A stretch of DNA of 5,921 bases, from the NCBI GenBank assembly GCA_002725495.1, contig PBPJ01000055.1, positions 1-5,921 on the forward strand. The letters are read 5' to 3'. Below, one piece after another: positions 1 to 5,247 of the stretch. The stretch comes from Candidatus Woesearchaeota archaeon (GTDB taxonomy: Archaea > Nanobdellota > Nanobdellia > UBA10117 > ARS21). The translations under genes were made by a program, and so were the position numbers. The notes below the pieces were generated by a model, which saw nothing but the letters and a program-made list of their open reading frames with translations, ran no database searches and was not told the origin of the DNA. Position 1 is the stretch's first letter. Each line of letters opens with the position of its first letter.

Positions 1-1066
1 AGACGGTGATAAAGTTGCAAGACGTAAATGGGGTAAACTACTTCAAAAACGTAAAGCAACTGGTGAACCTTATATTATGTTTAAAGGTAATGTTAATAAA
101 CAAAATCCTAGCATGTATAAGGATAATGCTCTGAAAGTATTTATGACAAATATATGTTCAGAGATAGTATTACACACGGATGAAAACCATAGCTTTGTAT
201 GTTGCTTATCTAGTTTAAATCTAGCTAAGTATCATGAGTGGAAAGACTCAAACTTAATATACGATAGTATATGGTTTTTAGACGGTGTATTAGAAGAATT
301 TATACAAAAAGCAAAAAACAGGAGAGGCTTTGAAAACGCTGTAAGATCTGCTGAAAAAGGTAGAGCACTTGGTTTAGGTGTTTTAGGTTGGCATACATAT
401 CTACAGCAAAAAGGCTTTCCATTTGAAGGATTATTAGCACAATATGAAACAAGAAGAATTTTTAGTCAAATTAAAATCGAGTCTGAAAGAGCTTCAATGG
501 CTCTTGCTGATGCTTATGGAGAACCTCTTTGGTGTGTCGGTACTGGTTTTCGCAATACCCATTTACGTGCTATTGCTCCCACTGTATCTAATAGCAAGTT
601 ATCTGGAAATATCTCTCCCGGGATTGAACCATGGGCAGCAAACGTCTTCACGGAACAATCAGCAAAAGGTACGTTTATACGTAAAAATCCTACGCTTGTT
701 AAAGTTCTGGAAGAGATAGGAATAAATACCAAAGAAACTTGGGATAAAATATTAGCAGATGGTGGTTCTGTTCAAGATATAAAAGAATTATCTGACGAAC
801 AAAAAGAAATATTTAAAACATTTAAAGAATTAAACCAATTAGAATTAGTTAGACAAGCAGGAATACGTCAACAATACATAGATCAATCTGTTAGTTTAAA
901 TTTAGCTTTTCCAGCAGAAGCAACTCCTAAATGGATTAACAAAGTACATTTAGACGCGTGGAAAAAAGGAATTAAAACTTTATATTATATGCGAACTGAA
1001 TCGGTATTACGTGGAGATATAGCTGATCAAGCTATGAGTGATGAGTGTGTAAGTTGTGATGGATAA
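1..1066 (+). CDS. nrdA: Ribonucleoside-diphosphate reductase class I, large (alpha) subunit, C-terminal part
   Basis: This enzyme reduces ribonucleoside diphosphates to deoxyribonucleotides in the cytoplasm, working with a small radical-carrying subunit (NrdB) that lies outside the window. The frame is open from base 2 to the left edge (25 codons before the Met at 77), so the gene is truncated by the window and that Met is internal. Numbering from that Met, TNICSEI carries the active-site Asn25, Cys27 and Glu29, matching N437/C439/E441 of E. coli NrdA. Cys42 in CCLSSLNL matches C462. APTVSNSKLSGNISPGIEP (168-186) is the conserved barrel loop. Tyr303-Tyr304 in KTLYYMRT match the radical-transfer pair Y730/Y731. 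The C-terminal CVSC (Cys324, Cys327) is the thiol pair that re-reduces the active site. All catalytic residues in view are intact, so the protein should be active. It ends in tandem TAA stops and converges on the minus-strand operon. Phage-encoded NrdA is common in virulent phages. Confidence 0.96.
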   Translation, partial: DGDKVARRKWGKLLQKRKATGEPYIMFKGNVNKQNPSMYKDNALKVFMTNICSEIVLHTDENHSFVCCLSSLNLAKYHEWKDSNLIYDSIWFLDGVLEEFIQKAKNRRGFENAVRSAEKGRALGLGVLGWHTYLQQKGFPFEGLLAQYETRRIFSQIKIESERASMALADAYGEPLWCVGTGFRNTHLRAIAPTVSNSKLSGNISPGIEPWAANVFTEQSAKGTFIRKNPTLVKVLEEIGINTKETWDKILADGGSVQDIKELSDEQKEIFKTFKELNQLELVRQAGIRQQYIDQSVSLNLAFPAEATPKWINKVHLDAWKKGIKTLYYMRTESVLRGDIADQAMSDECVSCDG

Positions 1067-1070
1067 TAAA

Positions 1071-1098
1071 GAAGGGGAACTCGATTGAGCTCCCCTTC
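1071..1098. terminator. Hairpin between convergent genes, probable (bidirectional) terminator
   Basis: The arms GAAGGGGAACTC (1071-1082) and GAGCTCCCCTTC (1087-1098) pair over 12 positions with one A-C mismatch, closing a GATT loop. The hairpin begins just after the nrdA stop codons and lies between two converging transcription units, the classic place for a shared terminator. Read on the minus strand, the stem is followed by TTTATTATCC, a modest T-rich tail. Read on the plus strand it is followed by GGTTACAGG, with no T run. It therefore looks better as the end of the minus-strand operon. For nrdA it may act as a weaker terminator or as a 3'-end stabilising structure. Confidence 0.75.
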
Positions 1099-1104
1099 GG
1101 TTAC

Positions 1105-1144
1105 AGGATCTTTGGGTATGGTACGCCCATTATTCTTTGATCCT
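1105..1144. repeat. Short inverted repeat AGGATC / GATCCT beside the terminator
   Basis: AGGATC (1105-1110) and GATCCT (1139-1144) are perfect 6-bp inverted copies separated by 28 nt. The space between contains GGGTATGGTACGCCC, whose ends (GGG/CCC) could pair and nest inside. The second copy touches the stop codon of the M15 peptidase gene. It may add a second stem to the intergenic transcript end. Arms this short can occur by chance, so the functional call is weak. Confidence 0.3.
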
Positions 1145-1608
1145 TATATTGTTTTATATTTAGTCTTGTTATATTCGTCTTTATAAGCCTTTAGACATCT
1201 GTTTCTGTTATCTTCTTCTGATACGTATGATATATGTACCCAGTTAGGATTCATATCTGTTCCAAACTCCCATATCATTTGATCAAAATCTAAATTTTCT
1301 TTCACCCATGCATACATCTCTGCATTAGTTTTATAACCATATACATCGTCTACATCAATTGCTTGACCTTTACAATGTTGAGAAGTTTTTGATCCTCCTA
1401 TGGCTTCATTAAGTTCTGGCGAACGAAAGAATGAATTTACCTTTATTGGTCCTCCAACCCACTCTCTTAATGGTTCAAATACTTTTTCCGCTAACACTTT
1501 CATATTTTCTACTTGTGTAGGATTAGGTGTGTTATCTATACACTTACGCTTAGCTGTATTTGAATGTATAGCTTCAGCATAAGTAATATGTTTACTTATG
1601 TTTTCCAT
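1144..1608 (-). CDS. M15-family (M15A / peptidase_M15_3-like) peptidoglycan peptidase, probable endolysin
   Basis: This is a 154-residue zinc peptidase expected to cut peptide bonds in peptidoglycan. The M15/VanY-type metal-site pattern is complete: SQHCKGQAID supplies His78 and Asp85, WVHIS supplies His125, and Glu114 in MIWEFG is the likely catalytic base. FRSPELNEAIGGS (61-73) just before the first motif is typical of phage M15 enzymes. There is no signal peptide or TM segment, so release to the periplasm would need a holin or similar route, which supports a lysis role rather than host cell-wall maintenance. It is the last gene of the minus-strand operon, 3 nt after the preceding stop (TAA-ATA-ATG), and has no Shine-Dalgarno. 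The basic, Lys-rich tail (140-154) is not part of the catalytic core. Which bond it cuts (D,D or L,D) cannot be read from the sequence. Confidence 0.9.
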   Translation of the reverse strand: MENISKHITYAEAIHSNTAKRKCIDNTPNPTQVENMKVLAEKVFEPLREWVGGPIKVNSFFRSPELNEAIGGSKTSQHCKGQAIDVDDVYGYKTNAEMYAWVKENLDFDQMIWEFGTDMNPNWVHISYVSEEDNRNRCLKAYKDEYNKTKYKTI

Positions 1609-1611
1609 TAT

Positions 1612-1902
1612 TTATCGTTGATTAAAAGGTTTATTAATCTTATCATAAGTTAACTTTGTGTTATCACTATATACAGGTCGATTACTTAATACTCCATCTT
1701 CAGGATCAACATTAACTCCATGTTTAGGACTAAAAAATGGTTTCCCATATAAATTAGCTTGATGATGTAAACTATCTTTTTGTACTTGACTTAAAGCTTG
1801 AAATGCTTTTTTATCAGCTGGATCAAATCTAAATCTTTCACCTTGTTGATGACCTTCACCACGACTTTCTCCGTATTTTATTTGTTTAAAAGGATGTCCC
1901 AT
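1612..1902 (-). CDS. Unrecognised 96-aa phage protein
   Basis: I do not recognise this family. The protein is hydrophilic, with no signal peptide, no membrane segment and no cysteine. Residues 9-26 are rich in Gly, Glu, Arg and His. A predicted helical part follows (about 28-50, DPADKKAFQALSQVQKDSL). The C-terminal half has many Pro, Asn, Asp and Tyr residues and looks extended. It lies between two small genes in the operon, with a 2-nt gap upstream (TAA-TT-ATG) and a 3-nt gap downstream. That tight spacing and uninterrupted coding support it as a real gene. Its position next to the peptidase is not enough to assign it a lysis role; a small virion or accessory protein is equally possible. Confidence 0.75.
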   Translation of the reverse strand: MGHPFKQIKYGESRGEGHQQGERFRFDPADKKAFQALSQVQKDSLHHQANLYGKPFFSPKHGVNVDPEDGVLSNRPVYSDNTKLTYDKINKPFNQR

Positions 1903-1904
1903 AA

Positions 1905-2300
1905 TTATGATTCTTTATTAGCATTGCAAAATGAACTAGCTTCACCCTTACTACTAAAACCCCATTTCTTTAGAGCCATAGCTAATTTACTTGGTTCGCC
2001 ATTATCATCTGTCATACTTCCGTCCATACCTGCAAATCTACAAGCAAATGATACTCTACGTTTACCTTTACCTGTTGTTTGTCTATCACCTAAAGTTTTA
2101 CCAGTTTCTTTCTTATGATCAGAACGCATTTTTTTATTTTGTTTTTCATAAGCTTCTTCTGTAATATTTAAAGCTGATTCTCTACTTATAGGTCTACAAC
2201 TACCTTTACTATAAGCTTTTTTTCCAGGAACAGGTTCATAACCTTTCCAACATCTTCCTTTATCTAATGGAGAATTTAATCGTTTAATTGGGTTTGCCAT
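1905..2300 (-). CDS. 131-aa four-cysteine protein with a C-terminal domain resembling DUF6321
   Basis: This is a small basic protein with two recognisable parts. Residues 16-37 contain a CWKGYEPVPGKK...GSC module, with Cys17 and Cys35 separated by 17 residues, a motif I recall from small proteins of marine viruses. Residues 82-126 (RVSFACRFAGMDG..., then ALKKWGFSSKGEASSFC) resemble the domain of unknown function that I recall as DUF6321. That name is from memory and unverified. Cys87 and Cys125 give a second pair, so two metal or disulfide sites are possible. There is no signal peptide, so the protein should be cytoplasmic or packaged. The central stretch (50-80) is Lys-rich and probably flexible, compatible with nucleic-acid binding. 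The gene starts 2 nt after the stop of the 49-aa gene, as TAA-TT-ATG, with no Shine-Dalgarno. Confidence 0.85.
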   Translation of the reverse strand: MANPIKRLNSPLDKGRCWKGYEPVPGKKAYSKGSCRPISRESALNITEEAYEKQNKKMRSDHKKETGKTLGDRQTTGKGKRRVSFACRFAGMDGSMTDDNGEPSKLAMALKKWGFSSKGEASSFCNANKES

Positions 2301-2302
2301 AA

Positions 2303-2452
2303 TTATTCTATTTCGCTAAACACGGCATAAACATTAACATTTCTTTTTCTGCCTTTACGTATTGTAGCTATTAATTCTTTTCTTTCTTTTACCAGATCCT
2401 CTTCAACTGGATAATACTTAGGATTTTTACTATTTAATTTTCTTTTTTTCAT
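2303..2452 (-). CDS. 49-aa very basic small protein
   Basis: This short gene fills the space between the 436-aa and 131-aa genes. The product begins MKKRKLNSKNPKYYPVEEDL and ends with VNVYAVFSEIE. About a third of the residues are Lys or Arg, concentrated at the N terminus and at 22-38, where a helix is likely. Its start overlaps the preceding stop by one base (TGATG at 2450-2454), and its stop is 2 nt before the next ATG (TAA-TT-ATG). The exact fit between neighbours at both ends is the main evidence that it is real. Function is unknown; a small nucleic-acid-binding or regulatory protein is possible. There is no signal peptide, cysteine or membrane segment. Confidence 0.75.
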   Translation of the reverse strand: MKKRKLNSKNPKYYPVEEDLVKERKELIATIRKGRKRNVNVYAVFSEIE

Positions 2453-3762
2453 CAGAACTTATACATCGGATTATCGGTACTTGGAAGTCCTAACATTTCT
2501 CTTGTTTCTTTTTCTTTAGCAATTTTATCCGCGTCAAATTTAGTTTTCCAATCTTTCATACCTTCTATTTTCTTTTGCCAATATGGCATATCACCTGTGT
2601 AATCCATGATTCTCCATGTATTACCATCAGTATCCATATCTGCAAGTCCATCATTGTTTTTATCTTGATATATAGTATCTCTACCTCTATAATCACCATA
2701 TATTTGTAATCCTCTACTTCGCGAACCTCCAGGATTATGTATGAATAAACCTGTATTAACATCATCACTAGTATCATCTGGAGTTCCACGATCAAAATCA
2801 TAACCTCCCATACCTAGACTAGTCATAGAATGTCCATGTCCTAAATTACTTGGGTGATCAGCTGGTAAATTGTTGTATCTAACTCCACTTACAGGATCAT
2901 ACATGTCTACCATACTAGTTGCTACTGGACTATCATCTCCAAGCTCCGGATCCCATAAATCATCGTGTTCTGGTGAATAATCAAATGTTGATCTTCTTAA
3001 ATGCTGAACTTTATTTTTATCTAAAGTAGTTCCAACAGGTAAAACAGTAAAACCTAACTTAGTAGCATTTGCATTAAATTTTGCTGTTCCAGGTTCAATA
3101 GGTAAAGCATCACCTCCTTGTAAACCTTCGTAAGTATCAGTATCATCTACTATACCATCACCGTTAATATCTCTAGGTAGAGTATAGCCATTTTGCGCTA
3201 ACATCGCGCATGACATAGTTTGACAGAAATAAGCTTTATCTTCATATCCTGGTACACCTTGTCTCATATTTACATTATGCTGTACTAATGCTTCATCAAG
3301 TTTTGGATAGTTTTCAGTGAATATATCTCCACTTCGATCATCTCTGTTTCTCCAAGCTACATCTCCAGCAGAAGGTTTAAAATCCATACTATCATTTGAT
3401 CTTGGTATTGGTTTTCCTGTTTCATCTACTTCTGGATAAGTACTTGCAGCAAAATCTCTAACATTTTGTTCTAATTGTGCTATTCTATTATTTTCAGCTA
3501 TTAACATAGCTTCATAATAGTTATATCTATCTTCATCACTCATTAAAGATTGTTCTTCTTCACTTAAAAAACGCAATGGATCTTTTTCATCTTTTCCTAG
3601 ATTTGCTCTTTTATCTAAAACCCATTTAGGTAATTCTTTAATCTGCATAGTAGCTTCAGGACGTATATTATACCTTTTATAATCTTGGTTATGCGCACCG
3701 TGATTTGTGTTTAAAGGTGATGACGACTTCCTGAGAAAAGGATTACTTATTTTAAAACTCAT
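2452..3762 (-). CDS. 436-aa protein with two EF-hand-like Ca loops and a possible cysteine-peptidase centre
   Basis: This is the longest complete gene here and not a family I recognise with confidence. Residues 1-110 are charged and partly helical (an acidic/Gln-rich helix at about 67-105). Residue Cys180 opens a helix-like stretch, CQTMSCAMLAQNGY, resembling the nucleophile helix of NlpC/P60 or CHAP peptidases, where Cys lies about 12 residues before a Gly. His309 and His311 in GHGHSMTSLGM and Asn343 in GLFIHNPGG could complete a Cys-His-Asn centre; this is inference. DINGDGIVDDTD (198-209) is a full 12-residue EF-hand or dockerin-type calcium loop, and DKNNDGLADMD (367-377) is a second, less perfect one. 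There is no signal peptide or TM segment. It overlaps the preceding gene by 4 nt (ATGA) and the next by 1 nt (TGATG), so translation is probably coupled. It could be a virion-associated enzyme, a structural protein or a secreted effector. Confidence 0.9.
   Translation of the reverse strand: MSFKISNPFLRKSSSPLNTNHGAHNQDYKRYNIRPEATMQIKELPKWVLDKRANLGKDEKDPLRFLSEEEQSLMSDEDRYNYYEAMLIAENNRIAQLEQNVRDFAASTYPEVDETGKPIPRSNDSMDFKPSAGDVAWRNRDDRSGDIFTENYPKLDEALVQHNVNMRQGVPGYEDKAYFCQTMSCAMLAQNGYTLPRDINGDGIVDDTDTYEGLQGGDALPIEPGTAKFNANATKLGFTVLPVGTTLDKNKVQHLRRSTFDYSPEHDDLWDPELGDDSPVATSMVDMYDPVSGVRYNNLPADHPSNLGHGHSMTSLGMGGYDFDRGTPDDTSDDVNTGLFIHNPGGSRSRGLQIYGDYRGRDTIYQDKNNDGLADMDTDGNTWRIMDYTGDMPYWQKKIEGMKDWKTKFDADKIAKEKETREMLGLPSTDNPMYKF
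2629..2664 (-). other. Second, weaker EF-hand-like loop (in the 436-aa protein)
   Basis: DKNNDGLADMDT keeps Asp1, Asn3, Asp5, Gly6 and Asp9 of the calcium-loop pattern, but position 8 is Ala and position 12 is Thr in place of the usual Glu or Asp. The residues just after it (DTDGN) may provide alternative ligands, as in thrombospondin type 3-like repeats. Binding is therefore less certain than for the first loop. Confidence 0.5.
3136..3171 (-). other. EF-hand/dockerin-type calcium-binding loop (in the 436-aa protein)
   Basis: DINGDGIVDDTD matches the 12-position loop pattern: Asp1, Asn3, Asp5, Gly6, hydrophobic Val8, Asp9 and Asp12. It lies 13 residues after Cys185 and follows a predicted helix. 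Related loops often stabilise extracellular or virion proteins in calcium-rich seawater. Calcium binding itself is inferred from the pattern. Confidence 0.75.
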
Positions 3763-4136
3763 TTTCTCAAATTTTTATTTATTCTATTAAAATGTGGGTG
3801 TGTTAAAGCGTCTTTTTCAGGTTTTCTTTTTAAATGTTCTGTTATTGGATTTGAATTGTTTGCTTTGCCAAATCTTTTAGCAAAAGCATCATTTATCATG
3901 TTTCTATCATAAGTTACACCATCTCTATGAAATGATTTAATTCTTCTTGTTTGTTGTGAAGCTTTTCCAAAAGGCATTAATTGTTTTACTGTATTAGCAA
4001 ATGCGCCAACTGTTTTACCTACACCTCCCAATACACCTCCTATTAATCCTAAAGCTCCTGAAGCACCTTTTTTAGCTGCGTCTTTAACTTCTTGTGGAAT
4101 ATCTACTATCTCTCCTGTTTTGTAATGATTACTCAT
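3759..4136 (-). CDS. 125-aa protein with a glycine-zipper hydrophobic segment
   Basis: I do not recognise this family. Residues 24-50 (from GASGALGLIGGVLGGVGK through GAFANTV) are rich in Gly, Ala and Val and contain Gly30-x3-Gly34-x3-Gly38, Gly33-x3-Gly37 and Gly40-x3-Gly44. This is a glycine-zipper pattern typical of tightly packed membrane helices, holin-like peptides and some bacteriocins. The segment has no charge between about 25 and 40. The rest (58-125) is strongly basic and hydrophilic, with many Lys, Arg, Asn and His. There is no signal peptide, so insertion would be from the cytoplasm, or the segment may pack inside a virion protein as in some ejection proteins. It sits 3 nt after the thioredoxin-like gene (TAA-ATT-ATG) and overlaps the 436-aa gene by 4 nt. 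A role in membrane permeabilisation is inference. Confidence 0.82.
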   Translation of the reverse strand: MSNHYKTGEIVDIPQEVKDAAKKGASGALGLIGGVLGGVGKTVGAFANTVKQLMPFGKASQQTRRIKSFHRDGVTYDRNMINDAFAKRFGKANNSNPITEHLKRKPEKDALTHPHFNRINKNLRK

Positions 4137-4139
4137 AAT

Positions 4140-4538
4140 TTAAAATTTACTTGCGTTGTTTATTTCGTTTATTGATTCTTGTATTTCTTTTACATCAGCA
4201 GGTAACACAAGATCTAAACCTGCTTTGAATACTATTTCTTTGATACCATCTTTAAATATAATTAATGTTGGTGCCATACGTACTCTATATTTTTTTTTAG
4301 CTTCCGGACTATTTGATATATCTGTTCTATAATATATAACATTTTCTAATTTATCCCAATCATTAAACTTATTAGCATCGTTAAACTTAGCATAAAACTC
4401 TACTATTACGGGTAAATTTTGATCATCACCAAAGGCTTTTCTTTCATTTATTTTACTATCAAAATTATCATCAGTTATCCACTCTTGAGCAGACATACTA
4501 GAAGATATTAATAGTAAAATTATAATTAAGTATTTCAT
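4140..4538 (-). CDS. Exported thioredoxin-fold protein lacking the CXXC redox site
   Basis: This 132-residue protein has an N-terminal signal peptide (Lys2, hydrophobic core about 4-12, then SSSMSA|QE, probable cleavage after Ala17), so it should act in the periplasm or outside. The mature part follows the thioredoxin pattern: VIVEFYAKF (44-52) aligns with the strand and WA-x-W of classical thioredoxins, and MAPTLIIFKDG (88-98) has the cis-proline Pro90 and the following beta strand. The redox CGPC positions are Asn53-Asp54-Ala55-Asn56, and the whole protein has no cysteine, so it cannot be a disulfide oxidoreductase. A binding, chaperone or inhibitor role is more likely. The start overlaps the preceding stop as ATGA. 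A GGAAG lies immediately upstream, probably too close to be a standard ribosome-binding site. Family assignment is by pattern reading, not by a search. Confidence 0.85.
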   Translation of the reverse strand: MKYLIIILLLISSSMSAQEWITDDNFDSKINERKAFGDDQNLPVIVEFYAKFNDANKFNDWDKLENVIYYRTDISNSPEAKKKYRVRMAPTLIIFKDGIKEIVFKAGLDLVLPADVKEIQESINEINNASKF

Positions 4539-4825
4539 CTTCCTTTTTTTTGTATTTCGTATAATCTTTCGTCGATTTTATCAATTGTCTCTTTAATTTC
4601 TTCAACATCTTCTTGTGTATCCATTATAGTTTGACGAATTAATTCATCTTTCAAATCATATTCTACTCTATCAATCACAGGTGCCGGTAATTCTTTTGCC
4701 TGCGCTATATCTGCTTGTAATGTAAACCACATACCTGCTAGTGTAATTACAAACGCTACGATCATTCCAATAGTTTTAAGATCTAATGTTACTTTAGTTT
4801 CTTCGCTTATTTGGGGTGCTGCCAT
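4535..4825 (-). CDS. Single-TM coiled-coil membrane protein (holin-like or inner-membrane spanin-like)
   Basis: This 96-residue protein has a short N terminus (MAAPQISEETKVTLDLK), one membrane helix (about 18-37, TIGMIVAFVITLAGMWFTLQ), and a charged helical tail (about 52-93) with heptad-like spacing of Ile, Val and Leu (EDVEEIKETIDKIDERLYEI) that should form a coiled coil. The layout resembles inner-membrane spanins (Rz type) and some phage holin-like proteins, but I see no diagnostic family motif. It starts inside the 3' end of the lipoprotein gene with a 32-nt overlap in another frame, and its stop overlaps the thioredoxin-like start by 4 nt. No alternative Met is available before the TM segment, which supports this start. 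The 3' end holds a run of eight A on the coding strand. Topology (N-in, tail in the periplasm) is inferred. Confidence 0.85.
   Translation of the reverse strand: MAAPQISEETKVTLDLKTIGMIVAFVITLAGMWFTLQADIAQAKELPAPVIDRVEYDLKDELIRQTIMDTQEDVEEIKETIDKIDERLYEIQKKGR
4544..4551 (-). other. A8 run before the stop codon, possible -1 slippage site
   Basis: The coding strand reads CAA AAA AAA GGA AGA TGA at the end of the TM/coiled-coil gene. A slip of one base backward on A-AAA-AAA would continue as AGG AAG ATG AAA, which is exactly the reading frame of the thioredoxin-like gene, and would yield a fused protein. A-rich heptamers of this kind support -1 frameshifting in bacteria such as in dnaX. No stimulatory stem-loop is evident. 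The run may equally be an ordinary Lys-rich tail. Confidence 0.25.
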
Positions 4826-5237
4826 TTGATTTGTTTATAGTGTTGTTAGATGGTGTGCTTAAACTTGGTGATAACGATGGTCCGGTTCCTACATTTGCTG
4901 GTTTATTATATGTACCTGTAGGTTTATTATTTGGTAATGTTACATTAGGTATATTCGGCACAGTTACCACTGGTCTGGGTCTTGTGTAATAATAATTACC
5001 CCAACCCCATGTTCCATAATAAGGAGATGGTCTCCAATAATTATGGTAATAAGGGTAAGTGTGGTAAATGTTTTGATATACTCTTGGTCTTAGCGAGTTA
5101 ACATCGAGCTGAATAGTATCACCTTCATGAGTAACCGCTAGTACTTTTATTGTATTTTTTGGTGCTTGTGTGTAGGTTCCGCAACTAGCAAACGCCGCAA
5201 TAACCGCCACATAAAGGACAATTTTCCATATTTTCAT
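4794..5237 (-). CDS. Probable lipoprotein with an aromatic- and proline-rich body
   Basis: This 147-residue protein begins MKIWKIVLYVAVIAAFASCG, a lipoprotein-type signal in which Cys19 follows Phe-Ala-Ser. The -3 residue is Phe rather than the usual Leu, which is tolerated in Bacteroidetes lipoproteins. Residues 28-50 look like a small beta-rich part (IKVLAVTHEGDTIQLDV). Residues 53-89 are packed with Tyr, Trp and Pro (for example YPYYHNYWRPSPYYGTWGWG). Residues 90-147 are low-complexity, rich in Pro, Asn, Thr, Ser and Gly. No catalytic motif is visible. If lipidated, the protein should be anchored in the inner or outer membrane facing the periplasm or the outside. It lies 10 nt after the 150-aa gene and overlaps the TM/coiled-coil gene by 32 nt. 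It may be an outer-membrane spanin, a superinfection-exclusion lipoprotein or a virion protein. Its function is not established. Confidence 0.83.
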   Translation of the reverse strand: MKIWKIVLYVAVIAAFASCGTYTQAPKNTIKVLAVTHEGDTIQLDVNSLRPRVYQNIYHTYPYYHNYWRPSPYYGTWGWGNYYYTRPRPVVTVPNIPNVTLPNNKPTGTYNKPANVGTGPSLSPSLSTPSNNTINKSNGSTPNKRRN

Positions 5238-5247
5238 TTTTAATTAT

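Noticed and set aside
444..719. Plus-strand 91-aa open frame with hydrophobic stretches
   Set aside because: It lies wholly within nrdA in another frame; nrdA is unmistakable by its catalytic motifs, so this is a shadow.
514..732. Minus-strand 72-aa open frame inside nrdA
   Set aside because: It is antisense to the conserved part of nrdA with no independent support.
77..1066. Taking the Met at 77 as the start of nrdA
   Set aside because: The same frame stays open to base 2 and the upstream residues (ending GEPYI) continue the NrdA pattern, so this Met is internal and the gene is cut by the window edge.
1400..1582. Plus-strand 60-aa open frame
   Set aside because: It is antisense to the M15 peptidase, whose zinc ligands are complete.
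1798..2118. Plus-strand 106-aa open frame with a hydrophobic start
   Set aside because: It runs antisense across two tightly packed minus-strand genes; its hydrophobicity comes from the complement of Lys/Glu-rich codons.
2565..2801. Minus-strand 78-aa frame rich in Ile, Val and Met
   Set aside because: It is an alternative frame inside the 436-aa gene; the apparent hydrophobicity is a frame-shifted reading of Asp/Gly/Tyr-rich coding sequence.
3136..3171. Dockerin domain, implying a cellulosome-type system
   Set aside because: Only one good calcium loop is present here and the second is distant and imperfect; dockerins have two closely spaced repeats, so only a calcium-loop call is kept.
4539..4551. 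GGAAG before the thioredoxin-like start as a Shine-Dalgarno site
   Set aside because: It is directly adjacent to the ATG, too close for normal ribosome positioning, and is explained by the Lys-Gly-Arg end of the preceding gene.
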